This document shows, in pieces, positions 1-10,581 of a stretch of DNA of 64,000 nucleotides. Numbering within the stretch: position 1 is the stretch's first letter; each line of letters opens with the position of its first letter. Source of the DNA: Pseudomonas sp. GV071 (GTDB lineage Bacteria > Pseudomonadota > Gammaproteobacteria > Pseudomonadales > Pseudomonadaceae); contig NZ_QAOJ01000004.1 in the NCBI RefSeq assembly GCF_003050835.1, forward strand, positions 328,426-392,425. The letters are read 5' to 3'. The translations under genes were made by a program, and so were the position numbers. The notes under the pieces were generated by a model. That model saw nothing but the letters and a program-made list of their open reading frames with translations, did not search any database and was not told the origin of the DNA.

Positions 1-23
1 AACGACAACAACTTGAGGCCACC

Positions 24-1625
24 ATGCATAAGAAAGTTGCCCTTCCTCTGGTACTCGCAAGCGGATTGCTCGCCAGCGCCCCCTTCGCCCACGCCGCCAG
101 CACCCTGGTGTTCTGTTCCGAAGGCAGCCCCGCCGGCTTCGATGCCGCGCAGTACACCGCCGGCACCGAGTTCGACGCCGCGGCGGAAACCGTGTTCAAC
201 CGTCTGACCCAGTTCGAGCGTGGCGGTACCGCCGTAGTGCCGGGCCTGGCCACCAGCTGGGATGTGACCCCGGATGGCCTCACCTACACCTTCCACCTGC
301 GCGAAGGGGTGAAGTTCCACACCACCGAGTACTTCAAGCCGACCCGTGAATTCAACGCCGACGACGTGCTGTTCACCTTCGAACGCATGATGAACAAGGA
401 CCATCCGTTCCGTAAGGCGTACCCCACCGAGTTCCCGTATTTCACCGATATGGGCATGGACACCAACATCGCCAAGCTGGAAAAAGTCGACGCCAAGACC
501 GTCAAGTTCACCCTGGCCAACGTTGATGCGGCCTTTATCCAGAACCTGGCCATGAGCTTCGCCGACATCCAGTCCGCCGAGTACGGCGACAAGCTGATGA
601 AAGAAGGCAAGGCCTCGGACATCAACCAGAAGCCGATCGGCACTGGCCCGTTTGTGTTCAAGCGTTATCAGAAAGACGCGCAGATCCGTTACACCGGCAA
701 CAAGGAATACTGGAAGCCGGAAGACGTGAAGATCGACAACCTGATCTTCTCCATCGTTACCGACGCCTCGGTGCGCATGCAGAAGCTCAAGGCCAACGAG
801 TGCCAGATCACCCTCAACCCGCGCCCGGCTGACCTCGAATCGTTGAAGAAAGATCCGAACCTGCTGCTGCCGGAACAGGCTGGTTTCAACGACGGTTACA
901 TCGCCTACAACGTGCTGCACAAGCCGTTCGACCAACTGAAAGTGCGTCAGGCATTCGACATGGCGGTGAACAAGAAAGCCATTATCGATGCGGTGTACCA
1001 GAGCGCAGGCCAACTGGCCGTGAACGGCATGCCGCCGACCCAATGGTCCTACGACGACACCATCAAAGACCCGGCCTACGATCCGGAAAAAGCCAAGGCC
1101 CTGCTCAAAGAAGCCGGCGTTGCTGAAGGCACCGAGATCACCCTGTGGGCCATGCCAGTACAGCGCCCGTACAACCCCAACGCCAAGCTGATGGCCGAGA
1201 TGCTGCAATCGGACTGGGCCAAGATCGGCATCAAGGCCAAGATCGTCACCTACGAGTGGGGCGAGTACCTCAAGCGCGCCAAGGCCGGCGAGCATGACAC
1301 CATGCTGATCGGCTGGAGCGGCGACAACGGTGACCCCGACAACTGGCTCGGCACCCTGTACGGCTGCGACGCGGTAGACGGCAACAACTACTCCAAGTGG
1401 TGTGATGCCGACTACGACAAGGCCATCAAGGCCGCCAAGCGCACCACCGACCAGGCCAAGCGCACCGAGCTGTACAAGCAGGCGCAGCAGATCCTCAAGG
1501 CCCAGGTGCCGATCACCCCGATCGCCCACTCGACTGTTTATCAGCCGATGCGCAAGTCGGTTAAAGACTTCAAGATCAGCCCCTTCGCTCTGAACTCGTT
1601 CTACGGCGTTAGCGTCGACAAGTAG
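24..1625 (+). CDS. dppA: Peptide ABC transporter periplasmic binding protein (DppA-type)
   Basis: This is a 533-residue family 5 solute-binding protein that captures di- or oligopeptides in the periplasm for the permease encoded downstream. Residues 1-24 form a Sec signal peptide ending in AHA, so the mature protein starts near ASTLVFCSEG. The body shows the usual family 5 landmarks: a PGLATSWD segment, a Tyr-Thr-Phe-His-Leu-Arg strand near residue 90, and WSGDNGDPDN near residue 435. The ATG is preceded by a TTGAGG ribosome site. A paralogue follows about 150 bp downstream, then dppBCDF. Exact ligand specificity cannot be read from sequence; the dpp name rests on family and context. Confidence 0.9.
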   Translation: MHKKVALPLVLASGLLASAPFAHAASTLVFCSEGSPAGFDAAQYTAGTEFDAAAETVFNRLTQFERGGTAVVPGLATSWDVTPDGLTYTFHLREGVKFHTTEYFKPTREFNADDVLFTFERMMNKDHPFRKAYPTEFPYFTDMGMDTNIAKLEKVDAKTVKFTLANVDAAFIQNLAMSFADIQSAEYGDKLMKEGKASDINQKPIGTGPFVFKRYQKDAQIRYTGNKEYWKPEDVKIDNLIFSIVTDASVRMQKLKANECQITLNPRPADLESLKKDPNLLLPEQAGFNDGYIAYNVLHKPFDQLKVRQAFDMAVNKKAIIDAVYQSAGQLAVNGMPPTQWSYDDTIKDPAYDPEKAKALLKEAGVAEGTEITLWAMPVQRPYNPNAKLMAEMLQSDWAKIGIKAKIVTYEWGEYLKRAKAGEHDTMLIGWSGDNGDPDNWLGTLYGCDAVDGNNYSKWCDADYDKAIKAAKRTTDQAKRTELYKQAQQILKAQVPITPIAHSTVYQPMRKSVKDFKISPFALNSFYGVSVDK

Positions 1626-1664
1626 GTATGGCTTCGACCGCCTGGTCGTCGGCCATACTGCGTT

Positions 1665-1723
1665 GAAATGGCGCCGAAAATGCTCACGTACCTTGAGTAC
1701 GCTGCGCTTTTCGGCGCCATTTC
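1665..1723. repeat. Long interrupted inverted repeat between the two binding-protein genes
   Basis: A perfect 16-nt inverted repeat (1665-1680, gaaatggcgccgaaaa, and 1708-1723) encloses a second, inner hairpin (1687-1691 with 1697-1701). The RNA would fold into a long stem in the gap between the two binding-protein genes. There is no T-run after it, so it is more likely a processing, stability or attenuation element, or a dispersed repeat, than a classic terminator. Such a structure could give the first binding protein more transcript than the genes after it. Confidence 0.7.
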
Positions 1724-1771
1724 GCCTTGTCTGGCTCTAGCCCAGACGGTCTTGATCGCAGAGGCGATTGC

Positions 1772-3400
1772 TTGAAGATTCTGCAAAAAACCCATTTCTT
1801 GAGTGCGCTGCTGATAGCGGCAGGGTTCTTTGCACCCAATTCCTATGCTGCCACCCCCGAGCAATCGCTGGTGGTGTGCACCGAGGCCAGCCCCGAAGGC
1901 TTCGATATTGCGCAATACACGGCGGCGACAACCGCCGATGCGTCGGCCGAAACGGTGTTTGATCGCCTGGTGAATTTCGCCCCTGGCAGCACCGAATTGA
2001 TCCCAGGTCTGGCTGAAAGCTGGGAGATTTCTGAAGACGGTCTTACCTACACCCTGCACCTGCGCCGCGGGGTGAAGTTTCACCACAGCAAGGCGTTTAC
2101 CCCGACCCGCGCGTTCAATGCCGAGGACGTGCTCTGGAGTTTCCAGCGCCAGCTCGACCCACAGCATCCCTGGCACAAGCTGGCCAGTCGCGGTTTCCCC
2201 TATGCCGAATCGATGGGCATGGCGGCGCTGATCGAGCGTATAGAGGCGCCGGACGCGCAGACTGTAGTGTTCACCCTCAAGCACCCGGAGGCACCGTTCC
2301 TGGCCGATCTGGCCATGGGCTTTGCCTCGATCTACAGCGCTGAATACGCCGCCACGTTACTGGCCAGTGGCAACACAGAACTGCTCAACCAGCAGCCGAT
2401 TGGCACCGGGCCGTTCGTGTTCGAGCGTTACAGCAAGGACGCGCAGGTGCGCTTCAACGGCAACCCGGACTACTGGGACGGCGCGCCAAAGCTGGCGCGG
2501 CTGATCTTCGCCATCACCCCCGATCCCAATGTGCGCCTGCAGCGGCTGAAAGCCGATGACTGCCAGGTGGCGGTGTACCCGCGCCCCACCGACATCCCAG
2601 CGCTGCGTGAGGAGCCGGAGCTGAAGGTGCTGGAGCTAGACTCGTTGCTGATCGCCTACCTGGGCATCAACACCCGCCACCCGCCGTTGGATGATCTGCG
2701 GGTGCGCCAAGCAATCAACATGGCCTTCGACAAAGCCGTATATGTGCGTGCGCAATTCGGCGAAGGCGGCGCCAGCCCGGCGGTGGCGCCCTACCCGCCA
2801 ACGTTGTGGGGCAGCGACCCAAGCATTGCGGACTGGCCGCACGACTTGCAGCGCGCCAAGCAGCTATTAAAAGACGCCGGCCAGGATAAAGGCTTCAACC
2901 TGACCATCTGGACCCGCCCCGGTGGCGGTCCGACCAACCCCAACCCCGGCATTGGCGCGCAGCTGTTGCAGGACGACCTGGGCAAGCTGGGCATCAAGGC
3001 GACCATTCGGGTGTACGAATGGGGCGAGCTGCTCAAGCGCGCCAAGAATGGCGAGCACGACCTGATCTTTATGGGCTGGGCCGGCGACAACGGTGACCCG
3101 GACAATTTCCTGACCCCCAACCTGTCCTGCACCGCCGCCCGGTCGGGTGAAAACCTGGCCGGCTGGTGCAACGCCGAGTTCGACGCGCTGATTACCCAGG
3201 CCCGTGGCAGCAGCGACCAGACCCAGCGCGCGGTGCTCTACCGTAAGGCTTTGGCGATCTTCCACGAGCAAGCGCCGTGGATTCCCCTGGCCCATCCCAA
3301 GCAGTTCAGCGTGATCCGCCGCGACGTGCAGAATTTTGTCCTCAGCCCCATGGGCTCGAACAACTTTGCCAAGGTGCAGCGCCATGCCGTGCAGGAATGA
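1772..3400 (+). CDS. Second peptide ABC transporter binding protein, TTG start
   Basis: This family 5 periplasmic binding protein of about 542 residues is a paralogue of the protein encoded just upstream. The two share landmarks such as GTGPFVF near the middle and MGWAGDNGDPDN near residue 430. The reading frame is open from 1727, but the best start is the TTG at 1772. It has an AGAGG ribosome site 7 nt upstream and begins a clear signal peptide (LKILQKTHFLSALLIAAGFF, ending NSYA). A pair of binding proteins feeding one permease usually widens the range of peptides taken up. In PAO1 the corresponding genes are, as I recall, dppA3 and dppA4 with porin gene opdP between them; no porin lies between them here. 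Confidence 0.87.
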   Translation: MKILQKTHFLSALLIAAGFFAPNSYAATPEQSLVVCTEASPEGFDIAQYTAATTADASAETVFDRLVNFAPGSTELIPGLAESWEISEDGLTYTLHLRRGVKFHHSKAFTPTRAFNAEDVLWSFQRQLDPQHPWHKLASRGFPYAESMGMAALIERIEAPDAQTVVFTLKHPEAPFLADLAMGFASIYSAEYAATLLASGNTELLNQQPIGTGPFVFERYSKDAQVRFNGNPDYWDGAPKLARLIFAITPDPNVRLQRLKADDCQVAVYPRPTDIPALREEPELKVLELDSLLIAYLGINTRHPPLDDLRVRQAINMAFDKAVYVRAQFGEGGASPAVAPYPPTLWGSDPSIADWPHDLQRAKQLLKDAGQDKGFNLTIWTRPGGGPTNPNPGIGAQLLQDDLGKLGIKATIRVYEWGELLKRAKNGEHDLIFMGWAGDNGDPDNFLTPNLSCTAARSGENLAGWCNAEFDALITQARGSSDQTQRAVLYRKALAIFHEQAPWIPLAHPKQFSVIRRDVQNFVLSPMGSNNFAKVQRHAVQE

Positions 3401-3770
3401 GCCTACACAGGGCCGCCGCGCCACTGGGGCCGGCCGTCAGCCAGCGCCTATGCTGAGTTGCAGGAGCCGACAAATCCGCGAAAAATACGCGCCCTTTTCG
3501 GCCTGGGGCGGTTAACCAGGCCACACGCCCAGTGCAGAGACTGAACCTGCACGGTTGGCTGGGCTTCATAGTATCTAGCCCCCTCGCCCCTGCGGGGAGA
3601 GGGGACTGACCGAGTAGCACCAAGCACCACCGTCACGGGCACCACCATGAACCCGTCGACCCATAACAGCTTCGCCCACACCTGTGCGAAGCGATAAAAA
3701 ACGCCCGGCGCCACTGACTCTATGCGGTGCCAGGTATGCCTAACCGGCTGATGAGGAGTTCTACCCCGCG
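3401..3770. other. 370-bp intergenic region before dppB with a degenerate palindromic repeat
   Basis: No credible gene is seen here. A GC-rich hairpin at 3579-3604 (ccccctcg with a cccctgcgggg core and gagagggg) is followed by gaccgagtagc. This closely resembles half of the larger inverted repeat at 62941-63042, which carries gaccgagttgc in its loop, so it looks like a decayed single copy of that repeat. The dppB ribosome site GAGGAG lies at the end of the region. A promoter for dppBCDF may lie here, but no convincing -35/-10 pair was found. Confidence 0.6.
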
Positions 3771-4781
3771 ATGCTCACTTTCATTGCCCGACGATTGGGG
3801 TTACTGATCCCCACGTTTTTCGGCATCACCTTGCTGACCTTTTCCCTGATTCGCCTGATCCCCGGCGACCCGGTGGAAGTGATGATGGGTGAACGCCGCG
3901 TCGACCCGGTCATGCACGCCGAAGCGCTGGAGCGCCTGGGCCTGAACAAGCCGCTCTATGAGCAGTACCTGAACTACATTGGCGACCTGGCCCAGGGCAA
4001 CCTCGGCGAGTCGCTGCGCACCCGCGAAAGCGTGTGGCACGAGTTCCTTACCCTGTTCCCGGCCACCCTCGAATTGTCCCTGGCCGCCCTGTTGTTCGCC
4101 GGCACCCTGGGCCTGCTGGCCGGGGTGATTGCTGCGCTCAAGCGCGGCTCGCTGTTCGACCATGGGGTGATGGGTATTTCGCTGGCCGGTTACTCCATGC
4201 CGATTTTCTGGTGGGGCCTGCTGCTGATCATGTTCTTCTCCGTGGGCCTGGGCTGGACCCCGGTGTCCGGGCGTATCGACCTGCTCTACGACATCGAACC
4301 GAAGACCGGTTTCATGCTGATCGACACCCTGCTCAGCGACGAAGAAGGCGCCTTTGTCGACGCCCTGCGCCACCTGATTCTTCCGGCCATTGTGCTGGGC
4401 ACCATTCCGCTGGCGGTGATTGCGCGTATGACCCGCTCGGCAATGCTCGAAGTGCTGCGCGAAGACTACGTGCGCACCGCGCGGGCCAAAGGCCTTTCGC
4501 CAAGCCGGGTGATTTTCGTGCATGGCCTGCGCAATGCGCTGATTCCGGTGCTCACCGTGTTCGGCCTGCAGGTCGGCGCGTTGCTGGCCGGTGCCGTGCT
4601 GACCGAAACCATTTTCTCCTGGCCGGGCATCGGCAAGTGGCTGATCGAGTCGATTGGCGCGCGTGACTACCCGGTGGTGCAGAACGGCATTCTGCTGATC
4701 GCCTGCCTGGTGATTCTGGTCAACTTCGTCGTGGACATCCTCTACGGCCTGGCCAACCCACGCATCCGCCATCAACGTTAA
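3771..4781 (+). CDS. dppB: Peptide ABC transporter permease DppB
   Basis: This 336-residue inner-membrane permease forms one half of the peptide channel. The N-terminus (MLTFIARRLGLLIPTFFGIT) is typical of the DppB/OppB family, with a first transmembrane helix and a long periplasmic segment, followed by the BPD_transp_1 domain. The EAA loop that contacts the ATPases is visible around residues 220-250 (DYVRTARAKGLSPSRVIFVH). A GAGGAG ribosome site lies upstream. Next is dppC after 13 nt, so the two are cotranscribed. Confidence 0.95.
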   Translation: MLTFIARRLGLLIPTFFGITLLTFSLIRLIPGDPVEVMMGERRVDPVMHAEALERLGLNKPLYEQYLNYIGDLAQGNLGESLRTRESVWHEFLTLFPATLELSLAALLFAGTLGLLAGVIAALKRGSLFDHGVMGISLAGYSMPIFWWGLLLIMFFSVGLGWTPVSGRIDLLYDIEPKTGFMLIDTLLSDEEGAFVDALRHLILPAIVLGTIPLAVIARMTRSAMLEVLREDYVRTARAKGLSPSRVIFVHGLRNALIPVLTVFGLQVGALLAGAVLTETIFSWPGIGKWLIESIGARDYPVVQNGILLIACLVILVNFVVDILYGLANPRIRHQR

Positions 4782-4794
4782 GGGAGGCCTGACT

Positions 4795-5709
4795 ATGACG
4801 ACTACTTCCAGCGCAGCCCCCGTGGCTGATCCGAGCACCCTCTACCCCTCGCCCTTGAAAGAGTTCTGGCAACACTTCGCCCGCAACAAAGGCGCGGTGG
4901 CCGGCCTGCTGTTCATGATCCTGATCGTGTTCTGCGCGCTGTTCGCGCCCTGGGTTGCGCCCCATGACCCCAGCGAGCAGTTCCGCGACTTCCTGCTCAC
5001 CCCGCCCTCCTGGCTACCCGAGGGCCACAGCCAGTTCCTGCTGGGCACCGACGAGCTCGGCCGTGACCTGCTGTCGCGCTTGATTCACGGTGCGCGGCTG
5101 TCGCTGCTGATCGGTCTAGCCTCGGTGCTGATGTCGCTGATCCCGGGGATCTTCCTCGGCCTGGTCGGCGGCTTTTTCCCGCGCATTCTCGGCCCGACCA
5201 TCATGCGCGTGATGGACGTGATGCTCGCCCTGCCCTCGTTGCTGCTGGCGGTGGCGATTGTCGCCATCCTCGGCCCTGGCCTGATCAACACAGTGATCGC
5301 GATTGCCGTGGTCTCGCTGCCCTCCTACGTACGTCTGACCCGCGCAGCGGTAATGGGCGAGCTCAATCGTGACTACGTCACTGCGGCACGCCTGGCCGGT
5401 GCCGGACTGTTCCGCCTGATGTTCGTCACCGTGCTGCCCAACTGCATGGCGCCGCTGATCGTGCAGGCGACCTTGAGTTTTTCCTCGGCGATTCTCGATG
5501 CGGCAGCACTGGGTTTCCTCGGCCTCGGCGTACAACCGCCAACCCCTGAATGGGGCACCATGCTGGCTTCGGCGCGCGACTACATCGAGCGCGCCTGGTG
5601 GGTGGTGAGCCTACCCGGCCTGACCATTCTGCTCAGCGTGCTGGCAATCAACCTGATGGGCGATGGGTTGCGCGATGCGCTCGACCCGAAACTCAAGAAT
5701 GCCGTCTGA
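4795..5709 (+). CDS. dppC: Peptide ABC transporter permease DppC
   Basis: This 304-residue inner-membrane permease is the partner of DppB. It has the N-terminal OppC-type segment ([20 protein letters not shown]), about six transmembrane helices, and an EAA loop near residues 190-215 ([20 protein letters not shown]). A GGGAGG ribosome site precedes the ATG. The gap to the next gene is about 10 nt, which fits a continuous dppBCDF operon. Confidence 0.95.
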   Translation: MTTTSSAAPVADPSTLYPSPLKEFWQHFARNKGAVAGLLFMILIVFCALFAPWVAPHDPSEQFRDFLLTPPSWLPEGHSQFLLGTDELGRDLLSRLIHGARLSLLIGLASVLMSLIPGIFLGLVGGFFPRILGPTIMRVMDVMLALPSLLLAVAIVAILGPGLINTVIAIAVVSLPSYVRLTRAAVMGELNRDYVTAARLAGAGLFRLMFVTVLPNCMAPLIVQATLSFSSAILDAAALGFLGLGVQPPTPEWGTMLASARDYIERAWWVVSLPGLTILLSVLAINLMGDGLRDALDPKLKNAV

Positions 5710-5719
5710 GGAGCCCGTC

Positions 5720-6709
5720 ATGAGCCTGCTGAATATCAAGAACCTGAGCGTGCGCTTCGGCGACGCCAATGCCGTACCGGTGGTCGACGGTCTCGACCTG
5801 AACGTCAACAAGGGCGAAGTGCTGGCGATTGTCGGCGAGTCCGGCTCCGGCAAGTCGGTGACCATGATGGCGCTGATGGGCCTGATCGACGCCCCCGGCA
5901 TCATCAAGGCCGACGCGCTGACCTTCGATGGCAGCGACATGCTGACCCTCAAGGGCCGGGCGCGCCGCAAGATCGTCGGCAAAGACCTGGCGATGGTGTT
6001 CCAGGACCCGATGACCGCCCTGAACCCCAGCTACACCGTGGGTTTCCAGATTGAAGAAGTGATTCGTCAGCACCTGGGCCTGTCCGGCAAAGCTGCTCGC
6101 CAACGCGCCCTGGAACTGCTCGAACGGGTGGAAATCCCGGGCGCCGCCAGCCGCTTGAACGCCTACCCGCACCAGCTCTCCGGCGGCATGAGCCAGCGCG
6201 TGGCAATTGCCATGGCGATTGCCGGCGAACCGAAACTGCTGATCGCCGATGAGCCGACCACGGCGCTGGATGTGACCATTCAGGCGCAGATCATGGACCT
6301 GCTGCTCGACCTGCAACGCCAGCAGGACATGGCCCTGGTGCTGATCACCCACGACCTCGCCGTGGTCGCCGAAACCGCCAACCGGGTGTGCGTGATGTAC
6401 GCCGGCCAGGCGGTGGAAGTAGGCCAGGTACCAGCGCTGTTCGACGCCCCGGCGCACCCCTACACCGAAGCGCTGCTGGCGGCGATTCCCGAGCACAGCC
6501 AGGGCGCCAAACGCCTGGCCACCTTGCCCGGCATCGTTCCCGGCCGGTACGACCGTCCGCAAGGTTGCCTGCTGTCGCCTCGTTGCCCGTACGTGCAGCA
6601 GAAATGCCGCGACGTGCGCCCGAGCCTCGAGCCCAGCGCCCTTGGTGAAGTGCGTTGTTTCTTCCCGCTCAACCAGCCCAGCCACGCCAACCAGGAGCCT
6701 GCACGATGA
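5720..6709 (+). CDS. dppD: Peptide ABC transporter ATPase DppD
   Basis: This 329-residue ATP-binding subunit powers peptide import at the cytoplasmic face of DppBC. Visible motifs are Walker A GESGSGKS (39-46), signature LSGGMSQR (about 153) and Walker B LLIADEPT (about 173). A C-terminal oligopeptide-transporter extension carries the conserved Cys cluster ([17 protein letters not shown]). An in-frame start at 5663 lies inside dppC; the ATG at 5720, with GAGGAG upstream and the N-terminus MSLLNIKNL, fits the family. The stop overlaps the dppF start (ATGA). Confidence 0.95.
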   Translation: MSLLNIKNLSVRFGDANAVPVVDGLDLNVNKGEVLAIVGESGSGKSVTMMALMGLIDAPGIIKADALTFDGSDMLTLKGRARRKIVGKDLAMVFQDPMTALNPSYTVGFQIEEVIRQHLGLSGKAARQRALELLERVEIPGAASRLNAYPHQLSGGMSQRVAIAMAIAGEPKLLIADEPTTALDVTIQAQIMDLLLDLQRQQDMALVLITHDLAVVAETANRVCVMYAGQAVEVGQVPALFDAPAHPYTEALLAAIPEHSQGAKRLATLPGIVPGRYDRPQGCLLSPRCPYVQQKCRDVRPSLEPSALGEVRCFFPLNQPSHANQEPAR

Positions 6710-7680
6710 GCGTAGTACTGACTGCTCGCGACCTAACCCGTCACTACGAGGTGTCCCGTGGCCTGTTCAAAGCACACGCCACGGTGCGCGCATTGAACGG
6801 CGTGTCGTTTGAACTGGAAGCCGGCAAGACCCTGGCGGTGGTAGGCGAATCCGGTTGTGGCAAATCGACCCTGGCACGCGCCCTGACCCTGATCGAAGAA
6901 CCCTCCTCCGGCTCGCTGCAGATTGGCGGCCAAGAGGTGAACGGCGCCAGCAAGGCCGAACGCAAACAGCTGCGCCGCGACGTGCAGATGGTGTTCCAGA
7001 GCCCCTATGCCTCGCTGAACCCGCGGCAGAAAATCGGTGACCAACTGGCCGAGCCGCTGCTGATCAACACCAACCTGTCGCGCAGCGAACGCCGCGAGAA
7101 GGTGCAGGCGATGATGCAGCAAGTGGGCCTGCGCCCCGAGCATTACCAGCGCTACCCGCACATGTTCTCCGGCGGCCAGCGCCAGCGTATTGCCCTGGCG
7201 CGGGCGATGATGCTCAACCCGAAGGTGCTGGTGGCGGACGAGCCGACGTCGGCGCTGGACGTGTCGATTCAGGCGCAGGTGCTCAACCTGTTCATGGACC
7301 TGCAAGCCGAGTTCAACACCGCCTATGTGTTCATCAGCCACAACCTGGCGGTGGTCCAGCATGTGGCCGATGACGTGTTGGTGATGTACCTCGGCCGCCC
7401 GGCAGAAATGGGCCCCAAGGAAAAGATCTACGCCAAGCCCTTGCACCCTTACACCCAGGCGCTGCTGTCGGCGACCCCGACCATTCACCCGGACCCGGAC
7501 AAGCCGAAGATCAAGATTGTCGGCGAGTTGCCCAACCCACTGAACCCGCCGAGTGGCTGCGCCTTCCACAAGCGCTGCCCGCACGCGACCGAACGCTGCA
7601 GCGCCGAGGAACCGCAACTGCGCTTGCTCGATGCACGGCAGGTGGCGTGTCACCATGCCGAGGCGATTAACGGGCTGTAA
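6706..7680 (+). CDS. dppF: Peptide ABC transporter ATPase DppF
   Basis: This 324-residue second ATPase pairs with DppD. Walker A is GESGCGKS (47-54), the signature is FSGGQRQR, and Walker B is [12 protein letters not shown]. The C-terminal oligo_HPY-type domain includes [15 protein letters not shown]. The start at 6706 overlaps the dppD stop by 4 nt (translational coupling), and an AGGAG ribosome site lies within dppD. It is the last gene of the operon and is followed by REP palindromes. Confidence 0.95.
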   Translation: MSVVLTARDLTRHYEVSRGLFKAHATVRALNGVSFELEAGKTLAVVGESGCGKSTLARALTLIEEPSSGSLQIGGQEVNGASKAERKQLRRDVQMVFQSPYASLNPRQKIGDQLAEPLLINTNLSRSERREKVQAMMQQVGLRPEHYQRYPHMFSGGQRQRIALARAMMLNPKVLVADEPTSALDVSIQAQVLNLFMDLQAEFNTAYVFISHNLAVVQHVADDVLVMYLGRPAEMGPKEKIYAKPLHPYTQALLSATPTIHPDPDKPKIKIVGELPNPLNPPSGCAFHKRCPHATERCSAEEPQLRLLDARQVACHHAEAINGL

Positions 7681-7683
7681 ACC

Positions 7684-7847
7684 GCATCGCGGCTAAAGCC
7701 GCTCCTACGAGACCATACGATTCCGTAGGAGCGGCCGCTCCGGTCAGCCGCGACTCCTGCAAAAGCAATTTCAAGATCAAACGCATCGCGGCTAAAGCCC
7801 TCCCACATGGCGCTACGATTCCTGTGGGAGGGGCTTTAGCCGCGATG
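7684..7847. repeat. Two REP-type palindromes after dppF
   Basis: Two Pseudomonas REP units follow dppF. The first runs from about 7684 to 7759: its left arm is gcatcgcggctaaagccgct and its right arm is an altered gtaggagcggccgctccggtcagccgcgac. The second, about 7785-7847, is nearly symmetric (gcatcgcggctaaagccctc ... ggggctttagccgcgatg). They lie between convergent dppF and piuB, where they may stabilise 3' ends or terminate both transcripts. Confidence 0.85.
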
Positions 7848-7866
7848 TTTTTAGCGGGTGCCGAGA

Positions 7867-10437
7867 TTAATAAACATCCCGCCGATACCGCCCTTCCTCG
7901 GTCAATTGCACCACTTCCTCATCGCCCAGCACCTGGCGCAACGCCTGGTCCACGCCGTCGGCCATGCCTTGCAGACTGCCGCAGACGTAAATCGCCGCGC
8001 CGTCTTCCAGCCAGCTTTTCAGCTCATCGGCCGCCGCCAACAGGCGATGCTGCACGTAGATCTTTTCCGCCTGGTCGCGCGAAAACGCCAGGTCCAGACG
8101 TGCCAGTTGGCCGCCGTCCAGCCAGCCCAGGAGCTCGTTCTGGCAGAAGAAGTCATGGGCCGCATTACGTTCGCCAAACAGCAGCCAGTTGCGCTTCTGG
8201 CCTTGGTTGATCTGCGCTTTGAGCAAGCTGCGCAGCCCCGCCAACCCCGTACCGTTACCCAGCAGAATCAACGGCCGTGGTTCGCTCGGCAGGTGGAAGC
8301 CGCTGTTACGCCGCAGGCGCAGACTGATGCCTTCACCTACCAACGCATGCACGCACAGCCAACCCGAACCGAGACCGACGCTTCCGTCGGCATGGGTTTC
8401 CACCCGCACCAGCAGCTGTAGATCACCATCCTCCATTACCGACGCGATGGAGTATTCGCGGGCGCTGATCGGCACCAGCGCATCCACCAGGGCCTGGGCA
8501 TGCAGGCCGACCAGGTGTTCGCGGCTGGCGGGCAACTGCCGACTGGCCAGCGCCTGAGCCAGCGTCTCGCGCAGGCCGGCAACTTCGACCTGGCTGTCGG
8601 CAGCAATACCGAGACCAGCGAGGAAGGTGTCGACGGCAGCAGCGCTGTTGCGCGGCAGCACTTCCACCAGGTCACCGGCCTGCCATAGGTGGCTGCCTGG
8701 CGGTGGCGTAAGGCTGAGCAGGTACGTCGGCGAACCGGCGCTGCCCGGGTTGAGCAGCTCGCGGCGGCTGAGGGCCCAGTTGCCGTAGCTCGGCGCTTGC
8801 CAGGCCACTGGCGCGGCGCTGCCGGAAAGTTGCGCCAACTGTTGCTGCCACTGCTGCAGCGCAGCGCTGTCACCGTTGTCGACTTCGACGGTGGTAAACA
8901 GATGGCTGCCGCCCTCGCGGCTCAACCAGTTCTGCAGGCGATGGGCAAAGCCGCAGAAGTGTTGGTATTGGCGGTCGCCGAGGGCCAGCACGGCGTATTT
9001 CAATTCGCTCAGGCCCAGGTTCTGTCCGAGCAATTTACGTTCGAACCCACGGGCGCTGTCCGGTGCTTCGCCGTCGCCAAAGGTGCTCACCACAAACAGG
9101 GCATTGCGCGCTTCACGCAGCTGCTGCGGACTCAGGCTGGCCAGCGGCTGCACGTTCACCGCCTGGCCGGCGGCCTGCAATTGGCCGGCGCTCTGCCAGG
9201 CCAGTTGCTCGGCAAAACCGCTCTGGCTGGCGAAACCGATCAGCCAGCTGTCTTCACCGCCGGTGCCGGCGCTGACACCGCCGCGCGCCGCACGCACCTG
9301 GCGCTTCTTGCGCCGGCGATCGAGGTACAGCAGCCAGCCAGTGATAAAGAACAGCGGCATGGTCAGGCTGGCCGCAGTGATCAGAATCCGCCCGGTCAGG
9401 CCGAAGTAACTGCCAACGTGCAGGGCATAGATGCTGGTCAGCAGTTGCTGGCCCAGGGGCTGCTCGGTGTACAGGGTGTGGCGGCGCACCTGGCCGGTCA
9501 ACGCGTCGAGCTGGATTTCGTTCATCGCCCGTTCGTGGGCGGCATCTTCCAGCAGGTAAACCACCTGCACCGGTTGTTTGGCGTCCTGCGGCTGGCGGAT
9601 GTTGTACATCGCCAGCGTCGGGCCGGCAGTCTGGGTGACGCTGGCCCATAGCGCGTCGTAGTTGATCGGCACCGGCGCAGCCGCTTGCGGCGGCGGACCC
9701 TTGCGTTCGCCACGCCCCCCTTCACCACGACCACCGCCGGGCTTGCCGCCTCGTTCGCCTGCCGGCGCGCTGCCCAGCAGGGCGTAAGCGCCCTGGTTAA
9801 ACCATTGGTAGGACCAGGTGAGGCCGGTGAGCGAGGCCATGAGGTAGAACACCAGGCACCAGGTGCCGGCCACGGCGTGCAAATCCCAGTTGAAAGCGCG
9901 GCCTTTCTTGGCCCAGTCGAAGGTCAGCCAGGTGCGCCAGCTCAAGGCATTGCGCGGCCAGCGCAGGTACAGGCCGGAAAGGCAGAAAAACAGCAGCATC
10001 AGGGTGCAGGCACCGGTGATGTTTTTGCCGAATTCGCCCATCGCCAGAAAGCGGTGCAGTTGGAACATCAAATCGAAGAACGCTTTACCGGTCGGCTCGC
10101 CCAGCAGTTCGCCGGTGTAGGGATCGAGGTAGCGCATCGGCCCACGTCGCTCGCCCGGCTTGGGCATAAAGAACACCTGCGACGCTTTGTTCTCTTGGGT
10201 GAATACACGCAAACCGGCGACGCCCATGCCGGCGGCAGCCTGCGCCTTCTCCACCAACTGCGCCGGTGGCAGCACGCCGCTTTCACGCACCTGAACCTGC
10301 AGGATGTCGGGGTTCAGCGCGGTGGAAATTTCATCTTGAAACGAATACAGCGCACCGGTAATGCCCATAAGAGACAGCACCAGACCGCCGGTGATACCGA
10401 AGAACCAATGCAGTTGAAATAAACCGTTTTTAAACAC
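7867..10437 (-). CDS. piuB: PepSY / flavodoxin / FAD-NAD reductase membrane protein (PiuB-type), GTG start
   Basis: This 856-residue inner-membrane flavoprotein reductase is thought to reduce ferric siderophore iron. The N-terminal half is a PepSY-associated transmembrane unit (about four helices in residues 1-390). A flavodoxin-like domain follows (about 398-530), then an FAD-binding region with REYSIAS, an NAD(P)-binding GNGTGLAGL, and a [17 protein letters not shown] segment. The chain ends in Tyr, as in the cytochrome P450 reductase family. A Gly/Arg-rich loop lies near residues 222-250. The start is GTG with GAGG 5 nt upstream. It sits next to piuA on the same strand, as in PAO1 PA4513-PA4514. 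Automated annotation often calls this type a sulfite reductase flavoprotein. Confidence 0.85.
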   Translation of the reverse strand: MFKNGLFQLHWFFGITGGLVLSLMGITGALYSFQDEISTALNPDILQVQVRESGVLPPAQLVEKAQAAAGMGVAGLRVFTQENKASQVFFMPKPGERRGPMRYLDPYTGELLGEPTGKAFFDLMFQLHRFLAMGEFGKNITGACTLMLLFFCLSGLYLRWPRNALSWRTWLTFDWAKKGRAFNWDLHAVAGTWCLVFYLMASLTGLTWSYQWFNQGAYALLGSAPAGERGGKPGGGRGEGGRGERKGPPPQAAAPVPINYDALWASVTQTAGPTLAMYNIRQPQDAKQPVQVVYLLEDAAHERAMNEIQLDALTGQVRRHTLYTEQPLGQQLLTSIYALHVGSYFGLTGRILITAASLTMPLFFITGWLLYLDRRRKKRQVRAARGGVSAGTGGEDSWLIGFASQSGFAEQLAWQSAGQLQAAGQAVNVQPLASLSPQQLREARNALFVVSTFGDGEAPDSARGFERKLLGQNLGLSELKYAVLALGDRQYQHFCGFAHRLQNWLSREGGSHLFTTVEVDNGDSAALQQWQQQLAQLSGSAAPVAWQAPSYGNWALSRRELLNPGSAGSPTYLLSLTPPPGSHLWQAGDLVEVLPRNSAAAVDTFLAGLGIAADSQVEVAGLRETLAQALASRQLPASREHLVGLHAQALVDALVPISAREYSIASVMEDGDLQLLVRVETHADGSVGLGSGWLCVHALVGEGISLRLRRNSGFHLPSEPRPLILLGNGTGLAGLRSLLKAQINQGQKRNWLLFGERNAAHDFFCQNELLGWLDGGQLARLDLAFSRDQAEKIYVQHRLLAAADELKSWLEDGAAIYVCGSLQGMADGVDQALRQVLGDEEVVQLTEEGRYRRDVY

Positions 10438-10581
10438 ACCAACCTCATCTGAACCGACGCCCTAGAGCGCTGCATATCGTTAATAGCGGCGAATACTATT
10501 TGAGAATAGATAGCAACAGCGCAACCTTTACGTATCGTTTACTAACACGAGTGTCGCGCCGCTTAACCTCACCTGACAAAA

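Noticed and set aside
3801..4838. A 345-codon open frame opposite dppB
   Set aside because: Gln/His-rich antisense composition without motifs; dppB has clear membrane helices and an EAA loop.
7684..7847. CRISPR array
   Set aside because: The repeats are inverted palindromes, only two, with unequal spacing and no cas genes; they are REP elements.
7867..10437. True sulfite reductase flavoprotein (CysJ)
   Set aside because: CysJ has no PepSY membrane half, and no sulfite reductase hemoprotein gene is nearby; the piuA neighbour fits an iron reductase.
10480..10510. Possible Fur box upstream of piuB (gaatactatttgagaatag)
   Set aside because: Best alignment reaches only about 8 of 19 consensus positions, no better than expected in AT-rich DNA. 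piuB may still be iron-regulated, but this site was not counted.
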